Below are positions 46,705-56,653 of a stretch of 64,000 nt of DNA, piece after piece. Both the position numbers and the translations under genes were made by a program. The notes below the pieces were generated by a model. It was not told the DNA's origin. It saw only the letters and a program-made list of their open reading frames with translations, and ran no database searches. Each line of letters opens with the position of its first letter. Position 1 is the stretch's first letter. Source of the stretch: an uncultured Oleiphilus sp. (GTDB taxonomy: Bacteria > Pseudomonadota > Gammaproteobacteria > Pseudomonadales > Oleiphilaceae); contig CAJWBE010000010.1 in NCBI GenBank assembly GCA_913020045.1, forward strand, positions 1 to 64,000. The letters run 5' to 3'.

Positions 46705-48527
46705 ACCGTATTCCTTGTCGAACGGACGTTGTCGTCTGCTGCAATGTCAGCGATTTCTTCAGCGGTCAATGCGATATCTTTTTCGGTATTCTTCATTTCT
46801 GGGTCGCTAGTTGAAAATAGAATCTCGCCCATTTGAATGAGATTTTTTGCCATTTCATAGGCATAGGCTGAGTCATTCATTAACGAAGTCGCCATTTTCG
46901 CCGAAATTTTGTTATCTCTTATTAGCTGTTCTAGCGTGCCGTTAGCCGTTGAGTCGTTCATTTTCATATCTAGCTTTAAGTTCGAAAGAGACAAAATTTC
47001 AGCTGGGTCATCTCCTTTATTACGCACCTTGTCTAGCTCCCTCATGAGGTTCGCAAGCTGTGTGCGCAGTTTGTTGTATTCGGTTTTGATATGTTGATTA
47101 TTAGACACAATGTAGAGCGATAGGTTTTTGTGCATGTGTTTTGTTTCTTTGATTGCCTCAACAATATCTCGACCCGCCGCCCGCAATAAAAACAATTCAT
47201 CGGCTTGCTCTGGTGTCATGGTTGCCTGGGCTCGACTGATGAAATAAATAATTTCTCCGTACAGCCCCTTAATTGAACGGTCGTACTCGGCATCAAAATC
47301 AACTGGTATGAGCGCTGAATGTGTATCCACAACATCGCCTGTATTATCAGGGTCTAATATGACAGAACGATGAAAATTCAATCCGTGAGCAATAATTTCA
47401 AAAGCGTTGTCATATAACCGCAGTGTTTCTTTTCTGACGGAGGCAATTGCCGTATCGGGAAGATCTATCGCTGAATCCGTTAGATAAACGGACTTCTCTC
47501 TAAGCGGCTCTTGTTCCGGCATGATGTGGATTAATGAGTTGGCTAGCTTTTCAATAAAAGGCACCATTGCAATGATGCCAAGCGTATTGAAAACGCTATG
47601 AAAAACCGCCAGTTTCAAGGTGTAATTGTTATCCGCAATACCTACCTTGGCGCTTATCCAATCAACAGTAGTGCCAATTTGTTGAATAAAGAGAATGGCG
47701 ATCAGGGCGGTGACTAAATTGAAAACCAAGTGAGCGGCAGCGAGCCTTTTACCTTGTATGTTTGCGCTCATGGCACCAATTATCGCGGTAACGGTCGTGC
47801 CAACATTGGCGCCAATGGCCAGTGCGAGCGCATTGTCATAAGTGATTTGCTGGGCAGATAGCGCCGTGATAATGATAACCAGCGTCGCATGACTTGACTG
47901 CATAATAACGGTTGCGATAATTCCGATGAACGTAAAAACGAACATGCCAAGGTAGCCTTCCACGGCAAACGTAGTCAGGTCGATCGTATCTCGAAAGGCA
48001 TCAAACCCTTCTTTCATGTGGTGAATGCCGAGAAACAAAAAACCCAGTCCGGCTAGAATATAACCAATGCCATTGAGGCTGCGAGACTTTTGAAATATGC
48101 CGATTACGCCAAACACTAGCATCGGCATCGCATAGGCAGAAAGTTTAACCTTCATGCCAAATCCGGCAATCAGCCAAGCACCGGTTGTTGTACCTAGGTT
48201 GGCGCCGAAAATAATGCCAATGCCTGCAGTCAAACCAATAAGGCCTGCGCTCAAAAATGAAATGGTAATGACCGACACTAGCGAACTTGACTGCATAAAG
48301 GTGGTGCTAACAATGCCAAAGGTTAGCGACTTCCATGTGCCATCGGTTGTTTGGCGCAGCAGTTTTTCGAGTAGGCCGCCAGTAAATGCTTTGAAGCCTT
48401 GCTCAAGGGATAGCATCCCAAAAAGAAAAATAGCGACACCGGCTGAGATTTCTTTGAAATTCGTACTCAGCCAAAAGCCGTAGGTCAAAATGACCAATAT
48501 CGAAAGAAGAATGATTCTTTTGAACAT
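46701..48527 (-). CDS. Na/Pi cotransporter family protein with PhoU-like C-terminus
   Basis: 608 aa; 'LFLFGMLSLEQGFKAF', repeated 'GANLGTTTGAWLIAG' / 'GANVGTTVTAIIGA' motifs. Confidence 0.92.
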   Translation of the reverse strand: MFKRIILLSILVILTYGFWLSTNFKEISAGVAIFLFGMLSLEQGFKAFTGGLLEKLLRQTTDGTWKSLTFGIVSTTFMQSSSLVSVITISFLSAGLIGLTAGIGIIFGANLGTTTGAWLIAGFGMKVKLSAYAMPMLVFGVIGIFQKSRSLNGIGYILAGLGFLFLGIHHMKEGFDAFRDTIDLTTFAVEGYLGMFVFTFIGIIATVIMQSSHATLVIIITALSAQQITYDNALALAIGANVGTTVTAIIGAMSANIQGKRLAAAHLVFNLVTALIAILFIQQIGTTVDWISAKVGIADNNYTLKLAVFHSVFNTLGIIAMVPFIEKLANSLIHIMPEQEPLREKSVYLTDSAIDLPDTAIASVRKETLRLYDNAFEIIAHGLNFHRSVILDPDNTGDVVDTHSALIPVDFDAEYDRSIKGLYGEIIYFISRAQATMTPEQADELFLLRAAGRDIVEAIKETKHMHKNLSLYIVSNNQHIKTEYNKLRTQLANLMRELDKVRNKGDDPAEILSLSNLKLDMKMNDSTANGTLEQLIRDNKISAKMATSLMNDSAYAYEMAKNLIQMGEILFSTSDPEMKNTEKDIALTAEEIADIAADDNVRSTRNTV

Positions 48528-48588
48528 GTTAAGCCTTAGTTATTGTTCTTTGTGATCCCCTGAATAGGGGTAGCCGCCCCTTTTTAGA

Positions 48589-50157
48589 TTAGGGCAGCAT
48601 CATTCCTCTTAGCGTAAAAAACATCGTAGCGGCCATAATTCCAGAGGCCGGCACGGTGACTACCCATGCCGCTGCGATTTTTAGCAACGCTGAGCGTTTG
48701 ACTAGCTCTTCTCGGTACACGCTCTTGAGGCCTTTCCGTTCTTTTTTGGAAAGTTGAGCATCTGTTTTGTGTTGTTTCAGCTGCTGCAGCATGAAAGATT
48801 TTTCTTGTATGGATGCTTTATCAAACTCGATAAGAAACTGCTTAACTTCTTCTTCGTCTTTACTTTGGTGGTGGGTTTTAATTTCGTCGATCTTTTTGGC
48901 GTAACTTGCCTTCAGGTATTCGCGCAGAAAACCGACGCCAAAAACGCCGCCGACGGCAATATGGGTAGACGAAACCGGTAGCCCAAGTTGAGAGGCAATG
49001 ATCACCGTAATGGCTGCGGCCATTGCGACAGAAAACGCACGCATCTGGTCCAGTTCAGTAATTTCAGAGCCCACGGTGCGGATGAGTTTAGGGCCATATA
49101 GTGCTAAGCCTAGCGCAATCCCTAAGGCCCCAATCATCATTACCCATAGCGGAATGTTCGCTTTTTGGACGACACCGCCATGCAGAATTGCATCGTTAAT
49201 TGCCGCTAAAGGGCCTACCGCATTGGCGACATCATTCGCGCCATGAGCAAAGCTTAGTAGCGCCGCTGCAAAAATTAATGGCACCGTAAATAAGGTATTC
49301 ACCGCGGCTTTGTTGCTTTCAAGCGTGTTTGCTTTCTTGCTGACCATTGGTTTGACGATGGCAAAGATAATGCCGGATGCCACCAAGCCAATTGTTGCCG
49401 CTGTGGCGAAATCAAGTTTCCAGATTTTCTTCAGGCCCTTTAGTGCTAAGTAAGTGCTAAAGGCCCAAGCCATTAGCATGATCAGTATGGGCACCATTTT
49501 CTTAGCCGCCGTGATCATGTCTGTTTGATAGGTAATGCTTCGCTTAATGAGTAACAGAAAAGATGCGGCAATCACGCCACCTAATACCGGAGAAATAACC
49601 CAGCTTGCGGCGATCATCCCCATTTTGTCCCAGTTGGCGATACCCAGACCGCCAGCGGCAATACCCGCACCTAACACGCCGCCAACGATTGAGTGAGTGG
49701 TGGAAACAGGTGCGCCAAGAGCGGTTGCAATATTTAGCCAAACGGCACCCGCTAGTAATGCTGCCATCATCACCCAAATAAAGGTATCCGAGTCATTAAT
49801 AGCCGAAGGGTCAATAATGCCTTTTTTGATGGTACTGACCACATCGCCGCCCGCAATCAATGCGCCGGAGGCTTCAAAAATAGCGGCAATAATGATCGCG
49901 CCAACCAAGCTCAGGGCTTTAGAACCAACCGCAGGACCGACGTTATTTGCGACATCGTTAGCGCCAATGTTTATCGCCATGTAGCCGCCGATCATGGCGG
50001 CACAAATCAACATGAAGCCGCCGGGTATATCACCAACCCGAGAGTAAATGTAAAGCACGATGCCCACGATAAACAAAATGGCATAGCCGAATCTTAGAAG
50101 TTCAGGCCGGCTAAATAGCGTCGCTTGTTCTATTTGGTTTAATTGGTTGATGTCCAC
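48589..50157 (-). CDS. PiT-family inorganic phosphate transporter
   Basis: 'IGANDVANNVGPAVGSKAL', 'GAPVSTTHSIVGGVLGAG', 'FAHGANDVANAVGPLAAI', 'LPVSSTHIAVGGVFGVG'. Confidence 0.95.
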   Translation of the reverse strand: MDINQLNQIEQATLFSRPELLRFGYAILFIVGIVLYIYSRVGDIPGGFMLICAAMIGGYMAINIGANDVANNVGPAVGSKALSLVGAIIIAAIFEASGALIAGGDVVSTIKKGIIDPSAINDSDTFIWVMMAALLAGAVWLNIATALGAPVSTTHSIVGGVLGAGIAAGGLGIANWDKMGMIAASWVISPVLGGVIAASFLLLIKRSITYQTDMITAAKKMVPILIMLMAWAFSTYLALKGLKKIWKLDFATAATIGLVASGIIFAIVKPMVSKKANTLESNKAAVNTLFTVPLIFAAALLSFAHGANDVANAVGPLAAINDAILHGGVVQKANIPLWVMMIGALGIALGLALYGPKLIRTVGSEITELDQMRAFSVAMAAAITVIIASQLGLPVSSTHIAVGGVFGVGFLREYLKASYAKKIDEIKTHHQSKDEEEVKQFLIEFDKASIQEKSFMLQQLKQHKTDAQLSKKERKGLKSVYREELVKRSALLKIAAAWVVTVPASGIMAATMFFTLRGMMLP

Positions 50158-50453
50158 ACAGGCTCCCGATGTCTTATCGTTATTTTTAATATCCTATTAC
50201 TCACGATATGCCTGAGCGGGGGCAGCTTTCAATGATCTAAATCATGTCAACGTCAATGGTTACATAAAGGTTTTTTGGGAGAGCGTACCCATTCTTTAGT
50301 CTTGAGTATTTGGCGATGAGATATTGGCCTTGAATTGTTGGTCTGGAACTGTTGATAGGGGGGAGTTCGTAATAAAAAGTATCAATACAGATTGTGGGTC
50401 ATGGATTTACATGAAGGCGTTGGGAGGGAATTTGGCGGAGGCGGAACCTTAGC

Positions 50454-53045
50454 TTATCGAGCGGACAGCCATTCAGCGATTTCATCTACGGGTTTCGGTT
50501 TACAGAGCCAGAAACCTTGCAGCTTGTCGCACTTGAGTGCTTTTAGTATTTGAGCGCTTTCATAGTCTTCTACGCCTTCAGCCACCACTAAACAACCGAG
50601 ACCGTGTGCCATTTCGATTGAGGCTTTTACAATCAGCCTAGCGCTTTCACTCTCTGTTATATCTTTGATCAAAGAGCGGTCCAGTTTTATTTCGGATGCT
50701 GGTAGTTGTTTTAGGTAGGACAGAGAAGAGTAGCCGGTGCCAAAGTCATCAATAGAAATCTGAAGTCCCATCGACTTGAGTTGGTCTAGAGCCTTGAGTG
50801 ATGCTTCGGGTTCGTCCATGGCAGCGGTTTCCGTTAATTCAAGAAATACTCTTGAGGGGTCAACCTGGTACTTTTCCAGAATGGCAGATATCTGGTCTTT
50901 TAGTTGTTCGCTAAGCAAGTCTTTCGTTGAAATGTTGATCGACATATTTCCGGTGTACCCTTGGGCTCGCAACGACAGGAGGTCTTTTGCAGCACGCTCG
51001 ATTGCCCACAGTGTGAGCTGACGGATCACGCCTGTTTGTTCAGCCAAAGGGACAAACTCTGCAGGGGACACAAAGCCACGCTGGACATGTTGCCAGCGAA
51101 TGAGAGCCTCTAGACCTACTACCTCGTTACTCGATAGGTCTAGCTTAGGTTGATAGTGTAAGTCGGGTTCATCGTTTTTGAGTGCTTCGCGTAAGTCTGA
51201 CATCAGCGTTAGGCGGCTCTCATTGTATATGTCTAGCGAATGATCATAGTAGCCCACTTGGTTGGTCGCATGATGTGAGCTTTCCATGGCGACAATCGCG
51301 TTTCGAATAAGCTGCGATGCTTCTTGTCCATGCGCGGGGAAAAGGGCGCAGCCAATGCGTGGTTCGAGTTCAATTGAAAGTAATTCGACCTCAATGGGTG
51401 ACGAAAGCTCTTGCGTGAATGCGTGATAATGCTCGAGGTTGTTTTCACACACCCGTTGATTGATAACGATACCAAAAGTGTCTCTCGTCAATTGAAATAG
51501 GGCGTCGTTGCCATTCTTTGAATTCGTCGATGAAATGACGCCCGGTAGGGTGCTCACCCTTACATTCATTCCGGCCGTCGTCGATCTCAAAATAGTCTCG
51601 ACACTCGATAAACCCAGTGTTCGCGTTATCTCGTTGATACGAGTGACTCTCGCGACACAGATCACAAAGCGTTCATCGGGTTGTTCATTGATAACCTTGT
51701 TCACCAACCATTCAAAGCGATTCCCATTAGCGAGTTGAGTTATGGGGTCTCGTACCATCGCTTCCGAGAGCTCATTTTGAGCGGCGAGTCGTTGCTTATC
51801 TTTTTGTATGCTTGTTGCTTGCGCGAGAATTTTGTCTTCGCGCTCTCGATACAAGCGATCTGCGAGTGCTAGGGTCAGGATAAAGGCTTCTAACCCCGAG
51901 CCAAGTTGCATCGCATACTCGGTGACAAAGTTATTCGGAAGTAGTCCTGAGGTGCGGCCTGCCGTTGCGAAAACACCCAATGTGAGTGGTACCCAGGCAA
52001 TAGTGAAAAAGATGCCTTCACGTTTTCCTGCGTGCCAAGATACAGGTCCCGAAACGAACAACACGGAAAAGAATGCGACGACTGATAGTGCCGAAAGCTT
52101 AACGGCGGAGTTGTAATCTAGAATGAACGAAGCCACGAGGTTGAAATACTCAAAATAGATCATGGCGCGCAAGGCCATGTCTATCTTCGGGCTATGCTCT
52201 TTGGTGCGTAAAAATTCCCTTGCAAACAATAATGAAAATAGCGCTAGAAGAGGGATCGAGGAGAGAAAAACTTGACTATTTAACTCAGGCGCGCCAGGAA
52301 AAAACAGCTGTTGACCGTAACCGCGGGAGGTCAGGAAAAAAACGAGGTAACCTAGTGTGGACAGCGAATAGAAAAGGTAGAGTTTTTCCCTTAATGTAAA
52401 AAATATGGCGAAATTAATCAGCACGATCACCGCGAGTGCGCCGTAGTAAAAAAAGTGAAACTTCTGCTCTTTTGCGGCGAATTCGAAGAAGTCTTTTTCC
52501 TGCCATAACTTGAGTGGCAAGATCATTGAGCCATTGGATTGGACTTTCGCGTAGAGGTTTACTTTTTCACCGTCATGCAACTGAAAGCGAAACAGCATAC
52601 TTGGGTGGTCTATGTCGCGTGGGTAAAATGCCTTGCCGTCTCCGGTTGCAAGTGTTCGAACCTCGCCGTTAGTTTTTTGTGCGTAAAAGGTGATGTCGTC
52701 CAGAAGCGGGTAGGCAACTTCGAGGAGCATGTTTTTAGTCGTTGAACTGTTGTTATCGACACCCAGACGTAGCCAAAATTGTGAGAGGCTAAACCCAAAA
52801 GAGGCATTGCCTTCTGTCGCGGCTTTCCAATCACTATCTGAGAGCTGTGCAAGGCTTTCTAGCGTGTGCTTTTTTTCACTATCTTCGAAATAATCAAACT
52901 GTGCGACCAGCGGCGATGAGTGCTCATCTAGCGTATTAAGACGGGGGGATGCGGCGAAGGAGGCGCTCGTAAAGAACGCAATGACTGCGGTCATTAACCA
53001 GACAACAATTGAGTTGTTGTGGCGTTGCAACGTTGATCGATTCAT
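50454..53045 (-). CDS. 7TMR-DISM membrane sensor with degenerate GGDEF and EAL domain
   Basis: Signal peptide, 7TM segment, GGDEF-like region with 'RDTFGIVI' at the signature position, intact 'GLEALIRWQH' and 'DDFGTGYSSLSYLKQLP'. Confidence 0.92.
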   Translation of the reverse strand: MNRSTLQRHNNSIVVWLMTAVIAFFTSASFAASPRLNTLDEHSSPLVAQFDYFEDSEKKHTLESLAQLSDSDWKAATEGNASFGFSLSQFWLRLGVDNNSSTTKNMLLEVAYPLLDDITFYAQKTNGEVRTLATGDGKAFYPRDIDHPSMLFRFQLHDGEKVNLYAKVQSNGSMILPLKLWQEKDFFEFAAKEQKFHFFYYGALAVIVLINFAIFFTLREKLYLFYSLSTLGYLVFFLTSRGYGQQLFFPGAPELNSQVFLSSIPLLALFSLLFAREFLRTKEHSPKIDMALRAMIYFEYFNLVASFILDYNSAVKLSALSVVAFFSVLFVSGPVSWHAGKREGIFFTIAWVPLTLGVFATAGRTSGLLPNNFVTEYAMQLGSGLEAFILTLALADRLYREREDKILAQATSIQKDKQRLAAQNELSEAMVRDPITQLANGNRFEWLVNKVINEQPDERFVICVARVTRINEITRTLGLSSVETILRSTTAGMNVRVSTLPGVISSTNSKNGNDALFQLTRDTFGIVINQRVCENNLEHYHAFTQELSSPIEVELLSIELEPRIGCALFPAHGQEASQLIRNAIVAMESSHHATNQVGYYDHSLDIYNESRLTLMSDLREALKNDEPDLHYQPKLDLSSNEVVGLEALIRWQHVQRGFVSPAEFVPLAEQTGVIRQLTLWAIERAAKDLLSLRAQGYTGNMSINISTKDLLSEQLKDQISAILEKYQVDPSRVFLELTETAAMDEPEASLKALDQLKSMGLQISIDDFGTGYSSLSYLKQLPASEIKLDRSLIKDITESESARLIVKASIEMAHGLGCLVVAEGVEDYESAQILKALKCDKLQGFWLCKPKPVDEIAEWLSAR

Positions 53046-53326
53046 GTAGGGCGCTTAGTCCTGCTAGCGTAAACTTGGCTCAAAATATCCTTATCGGGCA
53101 GTCGGAAAGCATGAACCAGTTCTTATGTTTTTTATAGGCTATCAAGGTATAGGTTTTACCCGTTTGTTGTAACTAATGTGTCAATTGGTCAAGCAAGTCC
53201 AGCTTTCACGAGTAGTTACACGGCCAACTCAAACTCAGCTTAGTTGATCAGATAAAAAAACGCCGCTTTTAAGCGAGATATTTACCCTACTGCGTTAGTT
53301 TCTTAATCGCCTAGATTCATGCCTTG

Positions 53327-53364
53327 GCCCCCTTACCTACGTCATTTAACGTAGGTAAGGGGGC
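53327..53364. promoter_or_regulatory. perfect 16-bp-stem inverted repeat in the amiE leader
   Basis: GCCCCCTTACCTACGT-CATTTA-ACGTAGGTAAGGGGGC; about 90 bp upstream of amiE; downstream ATATTGTCGTATTCTTTTTC. Confidence 0.7.
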
Positions 53365-53456
53365 ATATTGTCGTATTCTTTTTCGAACTCGCTTATCTCA
53401 TAGTTCTATCAATATTGATTCTTTTCAAAACAATTCAATAGAACGGAGAAACCCAA

Positions 53457-54503
53457 ATGCGCCACGGTGATATTTCAAGCAGCCCTGATACGGTAGGGGT
53501 AGCGGTTGTTAATTACAAAATGCCACGTCTGCATACTAAAGCTGAGGTATTAGATAATGCGGGTAAAATCGCTGATATGATCAAAGGCATGAAGCTTGGG
53601 TTACCCGGAATGGATTTGGTTGTTTTTCCCGAATATAGCACGATGGGAATAATGTATGACAATGATGAAATGATGGCGACAGCCGCCACTATTCCAGGAG
53701 AAGAAACGGACATCTTTTCTGCGGCCTGTCGGGAGGCAGATACCTGGGGTATTTTTTCGTTAACTGGGGAGCGTCACGAGGAACATCCAAACAAAGCGCC
53801 TTATAACACGCTAGTCCTGATTAATAACAAAGGTGAGATTGTACAGAAATACCGTAAGTGTATTCCTTGGTGCCCTATAGAAGGTTGGTACCCAGGCGAT
53901 ACCACCTATGTTTCAGAGGGTCCCAAAGGCCTCAAAATTAGTTTGATTATCTGCGATGACGGGAACTACCCTGAGATTTGGCGAGATTGCGCTATGAAAG
54001 GTGCAGAGCTAATTGTTCGTTGCCAAGGTTATATGTATCCCGCGAAGGAGCAACAAGTGATGATGGCCAAATCGATGGCTTGGGCGAATAATAGTTATGT
54101 TGCTGTCGCAAATGCCACAGGCTTTGATGGCGTTTATTCTTACTTTGGTCATTCTGCAATCATTGGTTTTGATGGCCGCACGCTGGGTGAATGTGGCGAA
54201 GAAGATATGGGTGTTCAATATGCTCAGCTATCGGTATCTCAAATTCGGGATGCGCGCGCCAATGACCAATCCCAAAACCACCTGTTTAAGCTATTACATC
54301 GCGGTTATACCGGTGTCCATAACTCAGGTGATGGGAGCAAAGGTATCGCTGATTGCCCCTTTGATTTTTACAGAACATGGGTGTTGGATGCAGAGAAAGC
54401 ACAACAAGATGTTGAAGCGATGACGCGCAAAACTGTTGGCGTAGCTGGTTGCCCGGTGGGGACCTTGCCGGTTGACCCCAAAGAGCAGTCCGCAGGTCAA
54501 TAG
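53457..54503 (+). CDS. amiE: aliphatic amidase
   Basis: 348 aa nitrilase-superfamily; '[14 protein letters not shown]', '[17 protein letters not shown]', '[33 protein letters not shown]'. Confidence 0.95.
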   Translation: MRHGDISSSPDTVGVAVVNYKMPRLHTKAEVLDNAGKIADMIKGMKLGLPGMDLVVFPEYSTMGIMYDNDEMMATAATIPGEETDIFSAACREADTWGIFSLTGERHEEHPNKAPYNTLVLINNKGEIVQKYRKCIPWCPIEGWYPGDTTYVSEGPKGLKISLIICDDGNYPEIWRDCAMKGAELIVRCQGYMYPAKEQQVMMAKSMAWANNSYVAVANATGFDGVYSYFGHSAIIGFDGRTLGECGEEDMGVQYAQLSVSQIRDARANDQSQNHLFKLLHRGYTGVHNSGDGSKGIADCPFDFYRTWVLDAEKAQQDVEAMTRKTVGVAGCPVGTLPVDPKEQSAGQ

Positions 54504-54594
54504 CGGCTTATCATAAACTTATCACTGGGTGAGTTTATCGTTACCTAGCATGGCCAAAAAAGTTGCCAATGTTGTTTTTCCACGAGGTACTTAA

Positions 54595-55623
54595 GTGCCC
54601 TTTATTAATGATCAGTTCGGTCACAATAGTGATCAACTCGCGCGGCAAACCTATGCTCAAAGTGCTGCGCGCATTTCACGTTTCAAGTTTCTTCCTGAAC
54701 AGGTTATCGCGACTTTACGTGCTCGAATCGTCGGGCAGCGAGATGTAATGAACGCGATCGAGGATATGCTTTTTACCCTAAAAGCAGATTTTGGTGATAA
54801 GACCAGACCGCTCTCAGTGATGCTTTTGATGGGGCCCACGGGTGTCGGTAAAACAGAGACGGTGAGGGTATTGGCGGAAGCCATGCTCGGTAGTGCAGAC
54901 GAACTCTGCCGCATTGATATGAATACCCTTGCTCAAGAGCATTACTCAGCCGCCTTGACCGGCTCCCCACCAGGTTATGTTGGTAGTAAAGAAGGCCAAA
55001 CCTTATTCGATATAGAGAGAATCAAGGGTTCGTTTAGTGAGCCGGGGATTGTGCTTTTCGATGAAATAGAGAAGGCGGACAAGAGTGTGGTTCGTTCACT
55101 AATGAATATTCTGGATACAGGAAAGCTCACCTTAACCTCTGGTACCAGAGAAATAGATTTCAGTAATACCTTGGTCTTTTTGACAAGTAATCTAGGCGCA
55201 AGGGAGCAAGCGGACAGCCTAAAATCCTATTCCCAAGGTTGGCGATCTGCGTTACGCCTTAAGCCCCCGCCGCAATCAGAGATATTGGACCAAGCACTTA
55301 ACACATATTTCGACCCTGAATTTATCAACCGTATCGATCGAATATTGCCTTTTAACTGGCTGGACGATGGTCAGTTGGAAGCACTCGTTGACCTGGAACT
55401 GATGAAATTAAATAAGCGGTTGAGCTCGCGCCAAGCTCAGGTAGTGGTAAGCGAAGGTGCGCGGGAGTATTTATCTCAGCACTATGATACGCGTTATGGT
55501 GCGCGAGATATTGCGCGCCGAATCAGGGTGGAGTTAGAGCCCAAACTTGCAAAAGCTATGATCGAAGCGCCTGAAAAAAAAGAGTTCGAAGTAACTCTGC
55601 AATCAAATGCGCTAGTGGTTTAA
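54595..55623 (+). CDS. amiB: AmiB-like Clp-family AAA ATPase
   Basis: Walker A 'LLMGPTGVGKTETVRVLAEAML', Walker B 'GIVLFDEIEKADKSV', ClpA/B C-terminal domain; adjacent to amiE. Confidence 0.82.
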   Translation: MPFINDQFGHNSDQLARQTYAQSAARISRFKFLPEQVIATLRARIVGQRDVMNAIEDMLFTLKADFGDKTRPLSVMLLMGPTGVGKTETVRVLAEAMLGSADELCRIDMNTLAQEHYSAALTGSPPGYVGSKEGQTLFDIERIKGSFSEPGIVLFDEIEKADKSVVRSLMNILDTGKLTLTSGTREIDFSNTLVFLTSNLGAREQADSLKSYSQGWRSALRLKPPPQSEILDQALNTYFDPEFINRIDRILPFNWLDDGQLEALVDLELMKLNKRLSSRQAQVVVSEGAREYLSQHYDTRYGARDIARRIRVELEPKLAKAMIEAPEKKEFEVTLQSNALVV

Positions 55624-55798
55624 GTCGACCTGATTTTGGAGGGTAGAGTTTTCTCTGGTTTAGCGCCTTGATTGCAGCTTTTGAGGCCCCGAGAGGTCGC
55701 GGCGATCATCGGCGTTGTGATGCGGACTTAATGCCTTGGTTTAGTGGGTGATCACGCGGTAGGATGGTGACGGCAATCGTTAACTTAAGGAGCAGAGG

Positions 55799-56602
55799 AT
55801 GCCTCGCGTCAGCAAAGGGCGAAAGCAAATTTACTATGAAACGCGTGGTCAAGGTGAGCCACTGTTGTTGTTAATGGGCTGGCAGGGCAATAGAACGTGG
55901 TGGCCAGACTCTTTGCTTTCTCGTCTGGAGAAGCACTTTTTACTGATATTGATGGATCACCGTGGCACGGGGTTATCAAAAGATCCGCTAGGCTTGTATA
56001 CCATTAAGAGTCTAGCCAAAGATGCGACGCTGGTGTTAGATCATTTTGGTTTAAGCTCTGCCTCAGTGCTGGGCGTTTCCATGGGCGGAATGATCGCTCA
56101 GGCGATGGCCATTCACTATCCTGAGCGCATAAAAAAACTTGTGATCACTTCAAGCTCAGCCAAGGTCGGTTTGATTCGAGGCTTGAACAAAAAGCAGCAA
56201 CATGCCTGGCTGACCTATCTGCGTAAGCGTGACAAAGGCTTGCAAGAATTTATTATGGATCAGCTGTTTTCAAGAGACGGTGACAGTGATGACCACACGA
56301 CGATCGCCAATTTCATCAGCCGGACGAAACAGCAGCGCACACCGACTCGAACGGTCATAAAACAGTTTATGGCTGTGCAGCTTTTTGATAGCCGAAAAAA
56401 ACTAAAGCACTTTCATAAACCGACTTTGGTCGTGACGGGTGACAACGACATGATTATTGGTGCGCATCACTCAGAAGCCTTGTACGAACTCATCCCTCAC
56501 GCGAAGTTGCACCTTGTTAAAGGGGGCACGCACGCTATGCTTGATGCTGAAGCCGAAGAGCTGGCAAGGGTTTATATTGAGTTTTTGCTTGATGATCAAT
56601 AG
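55799..56602 (+). CDS. alpha/beta-fold hydrolase
   Basis: 'LLLMGWQGNRTWWPDSL', nucleophile elbow 'GVSMGGMIAQAMA'. Confidence 0.93.
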   Translation: MPRVSKGRKQIYYETRGQGEPLLLLMGWQGNRTWWPDSLLSRLEKHFLLILMDHRGTGLSKDPLGLYTIKSLAKDATLVLDHFGLSSASVLGVSMGGMIAQAMAIHYPERIKKLVITSSSAKVGLIRGLNKKQQHAWLTYLRKRDKGLQEFIMDQLFSRDGDSDDHTTIANFISRTKQQRTPTRTVIKQFMAVQLFDSRKKLKHFHKPTLVVTGDNDMIIGAHHSEALYELIPHAKLHLVKGGTHAMLDAEAEELARVYIEFLLDDQ

Positions 56603-56653
56603 CAATGTTGAACCGCGCCGAGCATGAATTAAAACGAATGGAACAACCTAACT

